64,000 nt of DNA from positions 13,544,479 through 13,608,478 of the forward strand of contig NC_092872.1 in assembly GCF_028372415.1 (NCBI RefSeq). Direction: 5' to 3'. The stretch's first letter is position 1. Every line of letters begins with the position of its first letter. Under the pieces are notes generated by a model. It worked only from the letters and a program-made list of their open reading frames with translations, was not told the origin of the DNA and searched no databases. The DNA comes from Notamacropus eugenii (taxonomy: Eukaryota; Chordata; Mammalia; Diprotodontia; Macropodidae). Position numbers and translations under genes: made by a program. Shown here piece by piece: positions 20,790-33,189 of the stretch.

Positions 20790-21570
20790 TTAAAGAAGGT
20801 CTTCCCCACCCATTGATGGGCCTGCCCATTGAGGGAAGCTTGGTGAGGGAAATTGTTTTGTAGGAGGTACCTTTTGTTTTTTCTACTGAGGCACTGGGTC
20901 AGAGGGCCATGCCCTCTGGCTCTGAAAAATATGTGTACCTCCTTCCTTCCTGAAGAGAACCATGCCATCAGAGAAAGGATGACATGACTTGCACTTGAGT
21001 TTGTTTTGAGTGAGGGAGGGCTGTGCAGGTCACCAGCCTCACTTTTCCTCCACAGCCATCTGAATCCAGTGACCAGATATTCATCAGGATGACTGGAGAT
21101 GACCCAGGATGAGGCATTTGGAGTTAAGTGACTTGCCCAAGGTCACACAGCCAGTGAGTGTCAAGAAGCTGAGGTGAGGTTTGAACTCAGGTCCTCCTGA
21201 CTGGTGCTCTCCCCCCAAAGTGTATAAATACTTTAAAGGTGAGGTCTTACTTTGGGGCTTACTGACTGGAAGTGTTTGTTTGGTCAGAGGAGGACTTTGG
21301 GAAGCAGCTAAGGAGTCCCCTTCTCCCCACCCCAGTTTGGAAAACCCAAATGTCGTTGCTTCCCTCTCTGGTAATTATGGTCAGATAGTTGGACCTGTCT
21401 GTTGATCTGTGATATGTGTACTGTTTATGGTCAGACAGAAATTATGGTCAGATATGTCTGATAACCTTTTATTCCAGCGTATTTTCTCCAAAGTTCAGGG
21501 AGCTTAATTTTTCCCCTAAACTAACTGAATGATACATGTGTTTGAGTAGAGTGATTGTTAACCCCTCAAA
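20790..21570 (+). mobile_element. LTR-like repeat, interrupted by a SINE
   Basis: It matches 39128-39600: 'aagggaagcttgatgagg', 'gaggcactgg', 'ggtgaggttttagtttggggct', 'ctaaggagtcccctt' and 'ttgatctgtgatgtatgta' all occur in both. A TATAAATA at about 21223 could be a promoter. It is absent from the paired position in block F, where 20708 joins straight to about 22395. The repeat appears to resume after the HAL1 tail near 22315. No coding sequence. The MaLR/ERV-L LTR class is a guess. Confidence 0.45.
20990..21222 (-). mobile_element. SINE inside the LTR-like repeat
   Basis: It contains 'gttaagtgacttgcccaaggtcacacagccag' and 'tgaactcaggtcctcctgac', hallmarks of marsupial tRNA-derived SINEs. 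The 39128-39600 copy lacks it, so it inserted later. Confidence 0.7.
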
Positions 21571-21584
21571 AGTTGTCTTTCCTT

Positions 21585-22312
21585 GGGAGAAAAGAAATGG
21601 GGCAAATTATCTCTCATAAAAGAGTCAAGAAAAGGCTTTTTCAATGGAGAGGAAAAGAGGGGAGTTAAGAGGGAAAAAGTGAAGCTTACTGTCATCACAT
21701 TTGGCTTAAGGAGGGAATAACATGCACACTGTATTTGGTATGAAAATCTGTCTTGCGCTATAGGGAAGTAGGGGAAAAGGGAGAAGTGGGGTGGGGGGAT
21801 GATAGAAGGGGGAAAATGAGATGAGGGTGAAATTAGAAGTAAACACTTTGGAAGAGGGACAAGGTGTAAAGAGAGAATAGAATAAATAAGGTGCAGGATA
21901 GGATGGAGGGAAATATAGTTAGTCCTTCACAACATGAATGTTATGGATGTCTTTTGCAAAACTACACATATACAGTCTATATTGAATTGCTTGCCTTCTC
22001 AATGGGGATGGGTGGGGAGGGAGGAAGGTAGAGAAGTTGGAATTCAAAGTTTAAGAAATGAATGCTGAGAATTGTTTTTGCATGCGACTGGGAAATAAGA
22101 AAGAGAGGTAATGGGGGTATAAAAAGCAAAGAGAGAAGATGGGATCAAGGGAAGGGAGGGATGTGATAGGAGGGAAGGCAGATTGGGGTAAGGAGTAATC
22201 AGAATGCATGGACTTTTGGGGTGGGGGAGGAGAGAGATGGGGAGAAAATTTGGATCTCAAAATCTTGTGGAAATGAATGTTGAAAACTAAAAATAAATAA
22301 ATTTTTTAAAAA
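21585..22312 (+). mobile_element. 5'-truncated HAL1-like element (3' tail only)
   Basis: It matches, in opposite orientation, the ~1-kb 3' region of the HAL1-like elements at 5195-6200, 52215-53200 and 62007-62900, and ends 'aactaaaaataaataaatttttt'. CTTTCCTT occurs just before it (21573) and just after it (22317), a likely target-site duplication. The flank after the tail is the same as that of the 52215 element read in reverse, so both may descend from one insertion. Confidence 0.75.
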
Positions 22313-22329
22313 AGTTCCCTTTCCTTTTA

Positions 22330-24156
22330 GAGAAGCAGATCAAAAAACCTGTGGTAGCAGGTGCCCTTGTGTGCGTTGAGCTGATTACTGACTGAAAAAC
22401 GATAAACAGTGGTTGGCTATACAAGCATGTCTATTACATATCTGTGTTTAGGCCCATGTTCTCTTCTCCCAGCAAAACCTAAACTCCTCGAAGGAGGTTC
22501 TGAATAGTTTGTCAACTGTTTCATTTTTGCTTTCTAGTCATAATAGCTAACCCAGTGGTTTGCTAGTGGTTTGCTCAGTATACATTTTCCATAAATGCAG
22601 CTTAAATTGAATTCATGTAATCATATAATCTCAAAGTTGAAGGGGAACTCAATTCATCCAACCAATACCTGAACAGGAATTCCTTTTATCTCACTCCCTG
22701 AAAAGACCATGCAGCCTTTATTTAAAGCCCTCCAGGGAGCACCTCTAGAGAACACCCAGGACTCCATACAGCCTGGTTATCATTCTCTGAACATCCTCTT
22801 CTGCACTATATTGTCATCTATTCCTAGAAACCTCCAGGGACCACCTGAAAGTTAACACCCATATAGTACTGCCTGTGTCTCACAGTCCAAGGTAAGAGAG
22901 CTGCAAGGGGACAGGCACTGCTGTGGGATGGTCTCATCGACCATTTCCTTATGCCCTAAATTCCACACACTGCTCCTTGTCTTTTGTCCCACACTGAGTC
23001 AAACCATTCTGGGGCATCTTGGCTTAGAAACCTCACAGAAAAAGCTTCTTAACTGGCATTCCCAGTGGAGAAACTGTTTAATGGGTATTTGGTATGCACT
23101 GAGATGATCTAAGATGGCATCATATCCTATGTAGAAGACTCTTCTGAAAGACAGGAGAATTGGCTCATGCAAGGACATTCTATACTGGCCTATCAAGAAG
23201 AGGAAGAAGACATTGTCCATTGACCATTTAGTGGGAAGTTTTCTGGGATTTTAAATTGCCAAACTGAGTACAATTGGGGCTTCTTTTGTGTTCCACCCTG
23301 AGACTGTGGCCTACCTCCTTGTCCCTGCCTGTTTAGGTCAAATGGCCCCTGGATGTGATCCAGAGGCTTTGACTTTTGCCATTCTAGGAGCAAGGAATGA
23401 ATTCCCCAGTTTCAGGACTGGGCATCAGAGAGTCTAGCCTGGGAGTCACAGCCAACTCAGCAGAGAAATCCTGAGGAGCAGGGATCAGGGAACACTATGC
23501 CAGTAAGGTTTTATATTTAAACTTAGTGGATTCATGTTACATAGGAGCTGAGTTCTACTGTGAACTTCACTTCCCTCTCCAGGGACAGGTGGCGTGTGCC
23601 TGAGGGTGAGGACTCCCACGTCCTGAGTGGAATGTTGGTATGTTTCTTTTTGCTATATTTTTGAAGTAAATATCCCTGTTTCATAGCTAATGGGGATATG
23701 AAGTGTTTACACGGAAATGGGGTGCTAGTGCCTGGACCCATAATAATTGGGTAACTGAGCAAACAAGGGATGATGGCTCAAACGAGAAACTCTTCAGGAT
23801 ACTGGACAAGGGGAGGGAATGCAATAACTGATCTTGCCCTCAGAGTAGGGCCAGGACTATCCTGTTACCATATCCTGCCCCAACAAGAATGTATGCAGTC
23901 AGACATTCCCAACATGAAAAGTGAGTAGATCTGTGGAGACAGTGGGGGCATTAACAGGGGATCAGGGAAAGGCTCACAGGAGAAGTTGCAGCTGAATTGA
24001 GCTTTAAGGGAAGATCAGGATTCTGAGAGGAAGACCTGAAAAGGGAGTACACTCCATGCATGTGGATTGGCCTGTGTCATTCGAGTAACATGGAAGATAG
24101 AATTCAGTTTGGGGAACTGAGTGAGGAGTTCAGTTTGGCTGGAATGCAGTCCTGAT
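22330..24156 (+). repeat. Spacer block, second part (copy of 59880-61600)
   Basis: It matches block F throughout, for example 'gagactgtggcctacctcctt', 'agggacaggtggcgtgtgc' and 'agagtagggccaggact'. 22330-22480 and 23850-24156 also match the reverse of 51800-52214, where the part between is missing. No gene was recognised. Confidence 0.7.
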
Positions 24157-24401
24157 ACCGTTTAGCCATTTCTTAAATGTTTGACTCTGCACGATCCCAT
24201 TTGGGATGTTTTTGGCAAAGATACTGAAGTAGTTTGCTATTACCTTCTCCAACTCATTTTGCAGAGGAGGAAACTGAGACAAACAAGTTTAAGTCACTTG
24301 ACCAGGGTCTCACAGTTAGTAAGTGTCTGAGGTCTAACTTAAAATAAGGTACTCCAGACTCTAGGCTTGGCTCTCTATCCACTGCACCACCTAGTTGCCC
24401 C
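24157..24401 (-). mobile_element. tRNA-derived SINE (same insertion as 4800-5035)
   Basis: The reverse complement begins GGGGCAACTAGGTGG and has 'tcagtttcctcctctgcaaaatgagttgg'. Its flanks match those of the SINEs in blocks B, E and F. Confidence 0.85.
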
Positions 24402-27400
24402 AGTATGAAAAGGATAGTAACTTCATGTGGGGATTATGAGAAAAAGAGGAAATGCTGTCAAGTTGGCCCAGGAGCAGGAAGACCTAGGTATGAGTTCTGC
24501 CTCTCACACTGATTGGCTGTATGACCTTGGACAAGTCACACGGTGCCTATTGGAAATCTTTAAAATTAAATATTACAGACATCAACCAAGAAATATCTTT
24601 TTTCTTTAATAATATTTTTCCAATTACATGCAAAGAAAATTTCTAATTTTCCTTTTTGATAAAATTTTGAATTCCATATGTCTTTCCTCCTTCCCTTTCC
24701 TCTCCCCTCCGTAAACAATTTGATATGTTTTATATATATGCAATCCTGTAACACTTTTTCCATTTCAGACATGTTCTGAAAGAAGAAATAGTTTGTCAAA
24801 ATAATTCTACTTTGGAAAAGAAGAGAAATCATGAAAATAAATAAAGAGAACCAGGAAGCTTTAATCTGCATTAAGAGTCCAGCAGATCTTTCTCTGGATA
24901 TGGGCAGCATTGTCCACCCTGAGTCTTTCTCAACTGTCTTGGAGGTCAGTTCACATTTCCTAAGTGGCTACTATGTGCCAGGCACAGTGCTAAGCACAAT
25001 GAGGCAAAAAGCTGCCCCTGACTCAAGGAGCTCACAATGTAATGAAGGACCCAAGGTACAAACAAATACAAACAAGATGAGCTACATAGAGGATGAAGGA
25101 GAACTAAGTAACAGAAGGAAGGCACTTTTTGCGTCCTTAAGACACTGTAGGGAAGCCTTCTTGGAAAAGATGGCATTTCAATGGGGGCTTGGAGGGATCC
25201 AGGGAGGTCAGGAATCAGAATGAAGGAGGGAGATCATTCCAGGCATGGGGGATAGCCAGAGAGAAGGGCCAGAGGAAAGAGATGGGGGTGAGAGTAGTGC
25301 AGGACTTGAAGGGCTGTTCTGGGGGAGAGATTATATTGGTTCAGTTCAGCCCCAGAAGACAGGACTAGAAGTAGTGGGTGAAAGTGCAAAGAGGCAAATT
25401 GAGGCTTAATGATAAGGAAAGACTTGCTAAGGAGCAGGGCTCTCCTCAAATGGAATGGGCTGGTCAGAGAGATGGTGAGTTATCTAAACTATCCCTCTCA
25501 TCATCTGATTGATATAGCATAAAAACTATGAATGAATTTTGATAGTCTTGCCATTTTTATAATTTTGGCATGACCCAGCCATGAGCACTGAATCTTCTTC
25601 CAGCTACTGAAGTTGCATTTTATTTATTCAAAGAGTGCTTTGTAATTATATCTGTCCAAGTACTGAGTTTGGTGATAGGTTGACCACCTGCAAATTTTAT
25701 GCATTTGGTAGTTGTTTTCAGTGGGATTTCCTGATATCTTAATGCCTCTTAGATTAGTCATTAGATTAGTCCAATGGCAAGACAAAAGTCAAGATTAGTG
25801 GTAACGGCCTGAGAAGCAATGGATGAACTTGGCGTCTGGTGTCTGACCAAGCTCTGTGAGTTCTATAGTAGCTACTTCAGCTCCCTTCATGGCCTTTGGA
25901 AAAAGTTGGTTTCCTCAATGCATTTTAATGGGGAAAGTCTTCACATGCTTACGGTAGAAAGCTCTCTGACTTCCCAATGGATGTGAGGTCTGAACGTCAC
26001 CCTAAATCTGATTTAGTCAGTCTGCCAAGATGGTTTAAATAAGGTGTTGTCTCTGCCCTGCTACAGCATTTTGGAACCACAGCAGAGAGTTTGGTGTCAG
26101 ATGAAAAAAAACCGGAGAAGTAACCATGAACAAGACTTCATACCACTGACCTTTGCACTTCCCGAGAACTCCATAGACCCTGATATAGTTAGACTTCTTC
26201 AAATGAAGAATATATTGTCATTTTTACAAATCAAGTAGAGTTGCCTTTATGGACAAAAACATGTAAAGTTCTGTCCATTTGCATAAGAATCACCTCAGGA
26301 GTGATTGGTCTTTCTCTCATCCCAAAGTCAACTTTCCTTGGAGAGAATAGGGAACCATGTTTTTTTTACCTCTCTAGATGATGGAAGTCAGAAAACCAAG
26401 GTGTCTCTTCTCTCAAGGTGCTACCAACTCCACTCATTTCACAAACTCAGATTATTAAGTAATCAATCTCCACCAATGAGGAAAGTCTTATACAGATCAT
26501 CTATGATCAGAGGGTTACATAAACTACATTTTTTACACAAATAGAATACACAAGGAGAGCATGTTAAGATTTGAGGAGGGAGAGATCAGTTCTAGGTGGA
26601 GGGATAAGAGAAGGCTTTATGAAAACATGACCAATGGATCTTATAGAAGGGCAAGGATGTCAATAGATGTCAATGGGTGATGGGGAGAAGTTCTCTTGCA
26701 GGCAGAGGGCACAGCCTAGGCAAATACATGTGGGGGAACAGCAAAGGGTGGTGTGAGAGAGCAAAAAATAGTCCAATTTGTCTAGAGAATAGAAAATGGG
26801 AAGAGGAGGATGGGAAAAGAAGGTTGGAAGGATGTCAGACTCTCCCTCTATCATGCTGGGGGCCACGATGTCCCCTCTCAGCTTCTCTTCTCTGTCTCTC
26901 CCTTCTTCCCTTTGACATCTCTCAGGCTTCCCCTCAGCCTTGGCTCTGACACTGTTTCAGACTAACAGATCATTTTCTTTCAGACAGAGAAGTAGTTACT
27001 GCAGGTAAAAGAAATGTGCATTTTGGGAGGGAAAATAGTAGTATGATCTGGGTTCACCTAGAACCTAGTTCTGCCCTCTTTAGGGGTCAAGGTCAGGCTT
27101 AGAAGCTCCCCAGTGAAGTTTGAGGCATCACACCTAAGAGTTCTGTTGGAAATATTCATCTCTGGTCACAGGCATGTGGACAGCACCAAAGGAAGGTGAG
27201 TATAATGCAATGGAGTCAGAAGATGAGAGCTGAGGTCTTGGCTCTGGTATTTACTGGATGTTTGACTTTGGGCAAGTCCCCTGCTGATTCTGAGTCTCAG
27301 GTGCCTCATAATCAATAATAGTGTCTGTGCTACCTACTTCCCAGGGTTGTTACGATAATCAAGGACATATTGTATGTATAGGGAATAGTAAACCTTAAAG

Positions 27401-29580
27401 TGCTACAAAAAGCTATCACTACTGAATATAAAGATAAGTAGGGCAATGGCAGAGGAAGAAAGAGAGAACAGTGTTGGCTCCAATGGTCCAGGAAGGCTGC
27501 AGGTGGGCAAGAGGGCATGACAATCTATAGAATGTCAGCACTGGAAGGGATTTTAGAGGCCACAGTGTTCAGCCTTTCATTTAATTCAGGTTTATCCCCC
27601 ATATTGTGTTTGATAAGTAGTTATTCAATTAAAAATACCTAGGAAGCATCTACACTGTGTGAAGTACTGTTCTAGGTGCTGAAAAAGAAGACAAAATCAA
27701 GGAATTGAAGCAAGAGTAAGAGAAACACAGAGATGATCCCTTATAATAAGATAATCACACAGATAAGTCAGAGCATGAGAAATTCCAGAAAGAAAGAATA
27801 TCTTCCAGTCACTTTGAATGTGTGTGATTCAATGTGGAGACTGCCTAGTTTAAAAGGAAAGTCACTGCCTCAGAGACTGGAAAAGAATCTAAAATAAAAG
27901 TAGGAATCCTAAGGGCAAGGCAAACTCAGTTGGGAGTGGGTGTATGCCAGTTGGGAGACAGTGTATGCCAGGTACAGTTGTGCCCCATGCTCTGAAAGAC
28001 TAGATGATGGTACCCAATCCCTAGGAGGATGTGGCAATGGGGTGGGGGAGAGGATGGCTTGTAGACAGGGGTGCTCTAGGAACGTAAGCCTAGGGAGAAG
28101 GCTCCTAGAAAAGTGAGACCCTAGGGAGGATGGGTGGCAGCCTGGTGCCAAATGAGGGAGGGGGGACAAGCTGGAAGACTACCACAAGGACTAATCATGT
28201 TTCCAGAAGTTCATTCCCTGGACCTCACCCCGCTATTGTACTTGTAGTTCTGTCTGAGCTCTTCTGTCAGGCTACAACTGGTCATACATTTACAGGCATT
28301 CATTTCTTTGATCTTGCTGAAGAAAGTACATGGTGAGACTTCTTGGCATTTGAGTTGACCCTCTATAGAGGTGAGAATGAGGAAATGTGTGAAAACTTGT
28401 ATATTCTACTGACTGTGTGCCTCTTTTTAAGTCTAGTGTAGGGAGAGGGCAAGTGAGGGGTTTGCTACTCTAGCCTGTGCACGGAGCCCTGATAGTCTGA
28501 GACATATTGGGTTGGGGGAACAGGGATAAGAGATCTGGATCTCATTCCACTTCTTCCTAATTGAATTCTTTCTTTTTCAAAGGAACAAGTCTTCCCCAGT
28601 GACACCATAGATGACTTGTTCACAAGAATTCCTGGATTGGATGCTCTAAAGTGAACTGGGTCTCAGTAGGTAGCTCATTCCCAGTTTAATGGAGCCAACG
28701 TTCATTCTGCCTTCTCCATCATGAACCTTGTCTAATCAGTTACTTGTCGAATCTGGTCAATTCTCCCTTCTGTCCTGTCCACTTGGCCTTTCCCGTCCAA
28801 CCCCTCTTTTCCATTCTTCTAACTGCAAACTCAAAGTAAACTCTCATCATTTTCACCTACTGCAATAACCTCCTGACTGATCCCCCTGTGCCTAATCCTA
28901 CCCTGCTCCACTCCATTGTCCACCCAGCTTCCTAATGAAATTATCCCCTGATGAAAACATATGATCTTGTCACTCCCCTCCTTCAGAGAGACAGACAAAC
29001 AAACAAAAACCTTCAGGGACTTTTCATTGTCTTTATGATGAATTGCAAACTCCTGGGGAAGACCTCATACTAAAATCCTCTTGGCCCCAACCTACCTGCA
29101 CCACTTTACAAACTTCACTGCTTAATACCCTTAAGTATTTTGCTGGCAAACTAGATTTCTTGCTGTTCTATAGGCCTATCTTGACCTGCCCAAAGAGAGT
29201 TCCCTGTGCCAGGAATGGATCCCTTCTCATCTCTGCCCATTGAAAGCCTTCTCTTCCTCCAAGGCCCAGCTCAGACACCACTTCTTTCATGAAGCCTTCG
29301 CAGGTCTATACCCCCCCACCCTCCCCCCACAGGCCTAACCATAAAGTGAGTTCTCTCTCAGATTACCTAGACCACTTTGTCCCCAACCCACTGCCACATG
29401 TGCCATTGTGTGTTTCCATTTCTTCTCCTGCTCTCATCCCTCCTAGATTTATAAGCTCCTTTAAGGGGAGAAATTGTGGGTGCTTTTTTTAATCTTTTTG
29501 TGTGCTATTTTATAATTCATTACAAGTAATTAAATGTTCAGGCAGCAATGAACTGAATGGAAGAGGAATTCTAAGAAAAG
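24402..29580. other. Downstream flank of copy C, no gene seen
   Basis: It parallels 9059-14060 of block B. Unlike B it has no HAL1 insertion: the pre-insertion site reads straight through near 24553 ('ggaaatctttaaaattaaatattacag'). A MIR-type SINE lies near 24955-25250. Open frames here are short and not supported by any recognisable product. Confidence 0.6.
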
Positions 29581-29582
29581 AT

Positions 29583-29617
29583 AGAGACAGAGAGAGGGAG
29601 AGAGAGAGAGAGAGAGC
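29583..29617. repeat. (GA)n microsatellite beside the copy C poly(A) signal
   Basis: A nearly pure GA run, absent from copies A, B and E, just downstream of the C transcript end. Confidence 0.8.
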
Positions 29618-29627
29618 AAAACTGGAG

Positions 29628-29633
29628 TTTATT
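29628..29633 (-). promoter_or_regulatory. Polyadenylation signal of copy C
   Basis: TTTATT on the plus strand (AATAAA on the minus strand), in the same TTATTAATCTGAG context as copy B. Confidence 0.65.
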
Positions 29634-29770
29634 AATCTGAGCTGACCAAGGTAGAGGGCAAGGTCTTAATCAGAAAGTGAGGCTCAGTCTCCCATAGCAG
29701 TCTACTCTTCCGATGGGATAGAAAATGGAATGTTCTTGAATCCTTTCTAAATGAAGTGCTTCATGATCCT

Positions 29771-29821
29771 TCATGTTCTCCAAACAATAGGCAAAACTCC
29801 AATTCTCTTGATCTTTTCAGG
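29771..29821 (-). pseudogene. Copy C exon 4: very short C-terminal peptide
   Basis: After TTTTCTCTGCAG it reads PEKIKR then IGVLPIVWRT and stops (TCA at 29771-29773 on the plus strand). It aligns with exon 4 of B only with small indels, so the C-terminal peptide has changed completely while the PEKIKR entry is kept. Confidence 0.75.
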
Positions 29822-30877
29822 CTGCAGAGAAAAGAGAAACAGAGCTCCTCACTCCAGAGCCTCTGTGGGTCCGGCAGAAGAGGGAGGAAAAACTTGCCCA
29901 TCTTGGAAGTGGAGTAACTGACAGCTTTGTAAGACTCAGAGCTAGGAGGAGACAGACCTGGGACTCGATCCCAAATCTGCAGCCTTCTGCTGTAACTGCA
30001 GTGCTCCCCCCAGCACAGAAAGCTAAAACCTCAGGGGCTTCTTCATGTTCATTTTGAAAAAGATTAAAAGTCTTGCCAGGACGCCTTCCTCCTGTTTCTG
30101 TTCTCAGGAGATGAAAAGAAAAACAAGAAATCCTTACCTTACCCCTTCAAAGCTTCTACCTTCCAGGAACACCCTGGGACCAGTTCACATTAAGTATTGC
30201 TCTGGTATGACCACACCTGACCTCGCAGCCTGCTCTTCAGAGGGGTTGGTTGGGTCACTAGCTGAGCCCCCAGCCTACCCCATTCTAGTTCAACTACCCC
30301 ATCCCATTACTGAGCTCCTGGGGTTAGCAAGATAGTTGGATGGAGTCGGTAGATCTGTCTCAGTTCAGAAATTCCTTAGCTCTATGACATTTCGGTTAGA
30401 TCATTTCATATTGCTGAATCTAAGTTTCCTTTTCTGTAAATTGAGTGAGGAAGAACTGCACTAGATAATTTCTAAGGCTCCCTCCAAATCAAATTCCTCA
30501 AACTGCTTCTCTGGAAAGACAGGTCTAGGCACTTCCTGTCCCATTGACATACTTTACGTTCCCCTCTTTCACTTCAGCTCTGAATTCAGAGACCTCTCTA
30601 GCTCCAAAGCTGGGATTAGGTGGGGCAGATGGGCGATATGGGAGAAGAATGCTCCTCCCTATGTGTCTACATTCCCTCCTGGAACCTGGAAGAAGAAAAA
30701 GGAGGCTAGGCTGAGACGAAGGTTGGAAAGAGGAAAGAAGGGTCAAAGTTGATCCAAATCCCCTCTAGCTACATGTCAATCCCAGCAGCTTCCAAGGGAG
30801 AAGGCATCATGAACCCCTAGTGGGGAATGGAGGTTAGCACTCTTCTCCCAGGCCCCCAAGGAGGATTCACCACTTAC

Positions 30878-30949
30878 CCCATCACAGGAAATATTATCAG
30901 AGGGATTGGCAGAACCCAGGTCAACAACTCCAATGCATTTTTTCTCCAG
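30878..30949 (-). pseudogene. Copy C exon 3
   Basis: 72 bases between CCCTTCACAG and GTAAGTGG, reading LEKKCIGVVDLG ... SDNISCDG. Both splice sites are good. Confidence 0.9.
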
Positions 30950-31204
30950 CTGTGAAGGGTGGCAGAGAGAGTTCAGTAACCAGTCTGTAACCTCTGCCCC
31001 TGACATGCCAGGACAGACACCAAGCTCAAGCTTTGTCCCCAGCCAGCCCCCTGGGAGGGTTTTTCTGCTTCTCATTTTGGACAAATCACTTCTCTCAGGG
31101 CAGCAGAAAAGCAGAGCTCAGCACCCTCCCTGCCCCAAGGGGTGTATATCCCCAGAAAGAGCTTCCTTCAGTCAGACTCCCTCCCCATCCCAGGACACTC
31201 TCAT

Positions 31205-31312
31205 CCCATTTTCCTTGAAGTCACATTCATCTGGATCACGATTTTCAGTTTTGGGGCATACAGTCTCTCTGATGGTGAAGGTCAGAGGTTGTGGAGCAGC
31301 AGGATCATTGTT
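31205..31312 (-). pseudogene. Copy C exon 2, donor lost
   Basis: 108 bases, acceptor CTTCCTCCCCAG. It reads NNDPAAPQPLTFTIRETV then CPKTENRDPDECDFKENG, so the Cys lost in copy B is kept here. The junction reads GGG|ATGAGAG, with no GT. Confidence 0.88.
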
Positions 31313-31794
31313 CTGGGGAGGAAGGCAGGGCAGCCTTTTAGAGCTAGGCCCCTTCTGAGCCCCTCTGGGGCCAGGAGCAAGCTGATTAGTGCTGGAAGGG
31401 CCTTAGGCACCATCTAGTCTGACCCCATGGGTGTCTAGATGAGGAAACTAGGAACTAGGAAAGTTAGGTGACTTGCCCAAGGTCACAGTGGCAGCAGGAT
31501 CAGAACAGGGGCATCCAGAACAGTCTTTCCTCCAAACAGTGTCTACTGAGTGACTTCTGGGGTGCCCCCTGTGCTCAGCTTCCACATTCCAGGTTCTCAG
31601 GGGATATCTTAGCATTGTTGGGAGACCAAAAATCTCAAAAAGGAAAAAAAAACCAATACAAGTTTAAACCTGCTCAGAGACACATGAGAGTTCCAGTAGT
31701 AACAAGAATCCTGTACATGGAATCTGAAAAGCTGGATCTTATTTGTATTCTGAGGGCTTAGCATTGTTCCTGGGACATAGCAAGGGATTCAATC

Positions 31795-31985
31795 CATCAC
31801 CAAACATTTATTAAGCACCTACTATGTGCCAGGCACTCTGCCAAGTACTGGAGATCCTAAAAGAGGGAAAAAATAGCCCCTGTCCTCAAAGAGCTTGCCA
31901 TCTAATGAGAGGGAGACAGCATGCAAAGGAATATACACAAAGCAAGCTATGTGCAGAATACATAGGAAATCATGAAGAGAGAGAA
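31795..31985 (-). repeat. MIR-type SINE in intron 1 of copy C
   Basis: 'ttattaagcacctactatgtgccaggcac' and 'ctcaaagagcttgccatctaatg'; counterpart of 16312-16500. Confidence 0.75.
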
Positions 31986-32474
31986 AGCACTGGAAGCAGA
32001 AATGCCTTTTCATTCATTCACTCATTCACTTGTTTATTCGCTCGTGTCCATTTCTGTCACTCACTGCTGTTTACCCTTCGTTTTTCTGGACCACCATTTC
32101 CTACTTTGGAATTTGAGGGGATTAAACTCAATGACAACTAAGGTCCCTTCCAACTTGACAGCCTATGACCATGTGCAGTGCTGCAGGGTATGTGGAGAGA
32201 GAAAAAGGGATCCCTCTGACCTGGCATCTCTGAGGGGAAGCTTGAGCTCTACTCTAAGCTGGGAACAGAATTGGAAAGTCAGGGGAAGGAGAAGGGATTT
32301 CAAGGGAGGGGAGTCCTCACAAGGACACTGTGAGATAGACTGGGAATGGATTATTATCCCCACTTTACAGATGAGAAAACTGAAACTCAGAGAGGGAAGA
32401 TGCCTTGCACAGAGTCAGAAAAATGTGTTCGATCTGGAATGAGAACTCAGGTCCCCGACCCCAGCAAGGATAAT

Positions 32475-32735
32475 AGTGAACTTTTATACAGTGCTACTGT
32501 ACGCCAGACAGTGTACTAAGTGCTTCACAACGATTATCTCATTTCATCCTCACAACAACTCTAGAGGCAGGGGCTATGATTCTCCCCACTTCACAGCTGA
32601 GGAAACTGAGGCAAGCAGAGGTTCAGTAATTTACCCAGTCTCACAGTTAGCGAGTGTCTGAGATTGAATTTGAAATCAGTTCTCCCTGATTTTCTGACTC
32701 ACTGCTGTATCCCCTCTGCCACCCAGCTGCCCCTC
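32475..32735 (-). repeat. tRNA-derived SINE in intron 1 of copy C
   Basis: Counterpart of 16945-17205, almost identical, ending 'acccagctgcccc'. Confidence 0.8.
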
Positions 32736-32849
32736 TTTTCCCACTATATCACAAAGTTTCCCAAAGGGAGACCCAGGTTTTCTGGAGTGAAGGGGTCATA
32801 TTAAGGAATCTTGGGAGGGGGAGCCCTCCCCCATCATCCCAGTGCTACA

Positions 32850-33035
32850 TTCCCCAGGCTGCAGATTCAGGATTGAGAGGTGAAAGAGGTTTTCTGATCC
32901 TGACTTCCTATTGTATTCCTTGATGAATCCATTCACCAAATCCCGGTATCTCTGGTCCTGGGCATAGGCAAGTGGAGCCATCAGGCTGAGCAGCCCCAGC
33001 ACCAATAGGGGTACCTGCATGGTTGAGCCCCTCAT
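32850..33035 (-). pseudogene. Copy C exon 1, donor deleted
   Basis: ATG at 33035 begins MRGSTMQVPLLVLGLLSLMA, with a signal peptide ending LAYA and then QDQRYRDLVNGFIKEYN. 62 codons as in E. Beyond codon 62 the sequence is TGTAGCAC where E has GTGAGTAGCAT. The only nearby GT gives a poor donor out of phase. Confidence 0.88.
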
Positions 33036-33073
33036 CCTCTTGGTCCTCAATGCTGTGGGCAGAAAGGAGCTCT

Positions 33074-33081
33074 CTTTTACT
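33074..33081 (-). promoter_or_regulatory. Degraded TATA-like box of copy C
   Basis: The position that reads AATAAAAG in B and E reads AGTAAAAG here, in an otherwise conserved block about 40 bases before the ATG. Confidence 0.4.
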
Positions 33082-33189
33082 CACTGCTCCCTCCTCATCT
33101 TTACAAAAGGACAATGGAAACCTCCAGCCATTGGGTAACAACAGTTCCCTCGGGTCTGTGGTTTCTCCAATTCTTTTCTCATTGGTCAT

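Larger units (their letters stand above)
29771..33035 (-). pseudogene. CATH: Cathelicidin copy C, non-functional by splice-site loss
   Basis: Four exons in order on the minus strand: 33035-32850, 31312-31205, 30949-30878 and 29821-29771. This is a tandem partner of copy B, about 15.5 kb apart. The cathelin part keeps all four cysteines (TVCPK, DECDF, KKCIG, ISCDG). However, exon 1 ends GAA|TGTAGC, a 3-base deletion that removes the GTGAGT donor seen in E. Exon 2 ends GGG|ATGAGA where B has GGA|GTGAGA, so that donor is lost too. The last exon encodes 16 residues. The TATA-like box is also altered. With two of three donors missing, a normal mRNA is not expected. No exon contains a stop codon. 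Confidence 0.88.
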
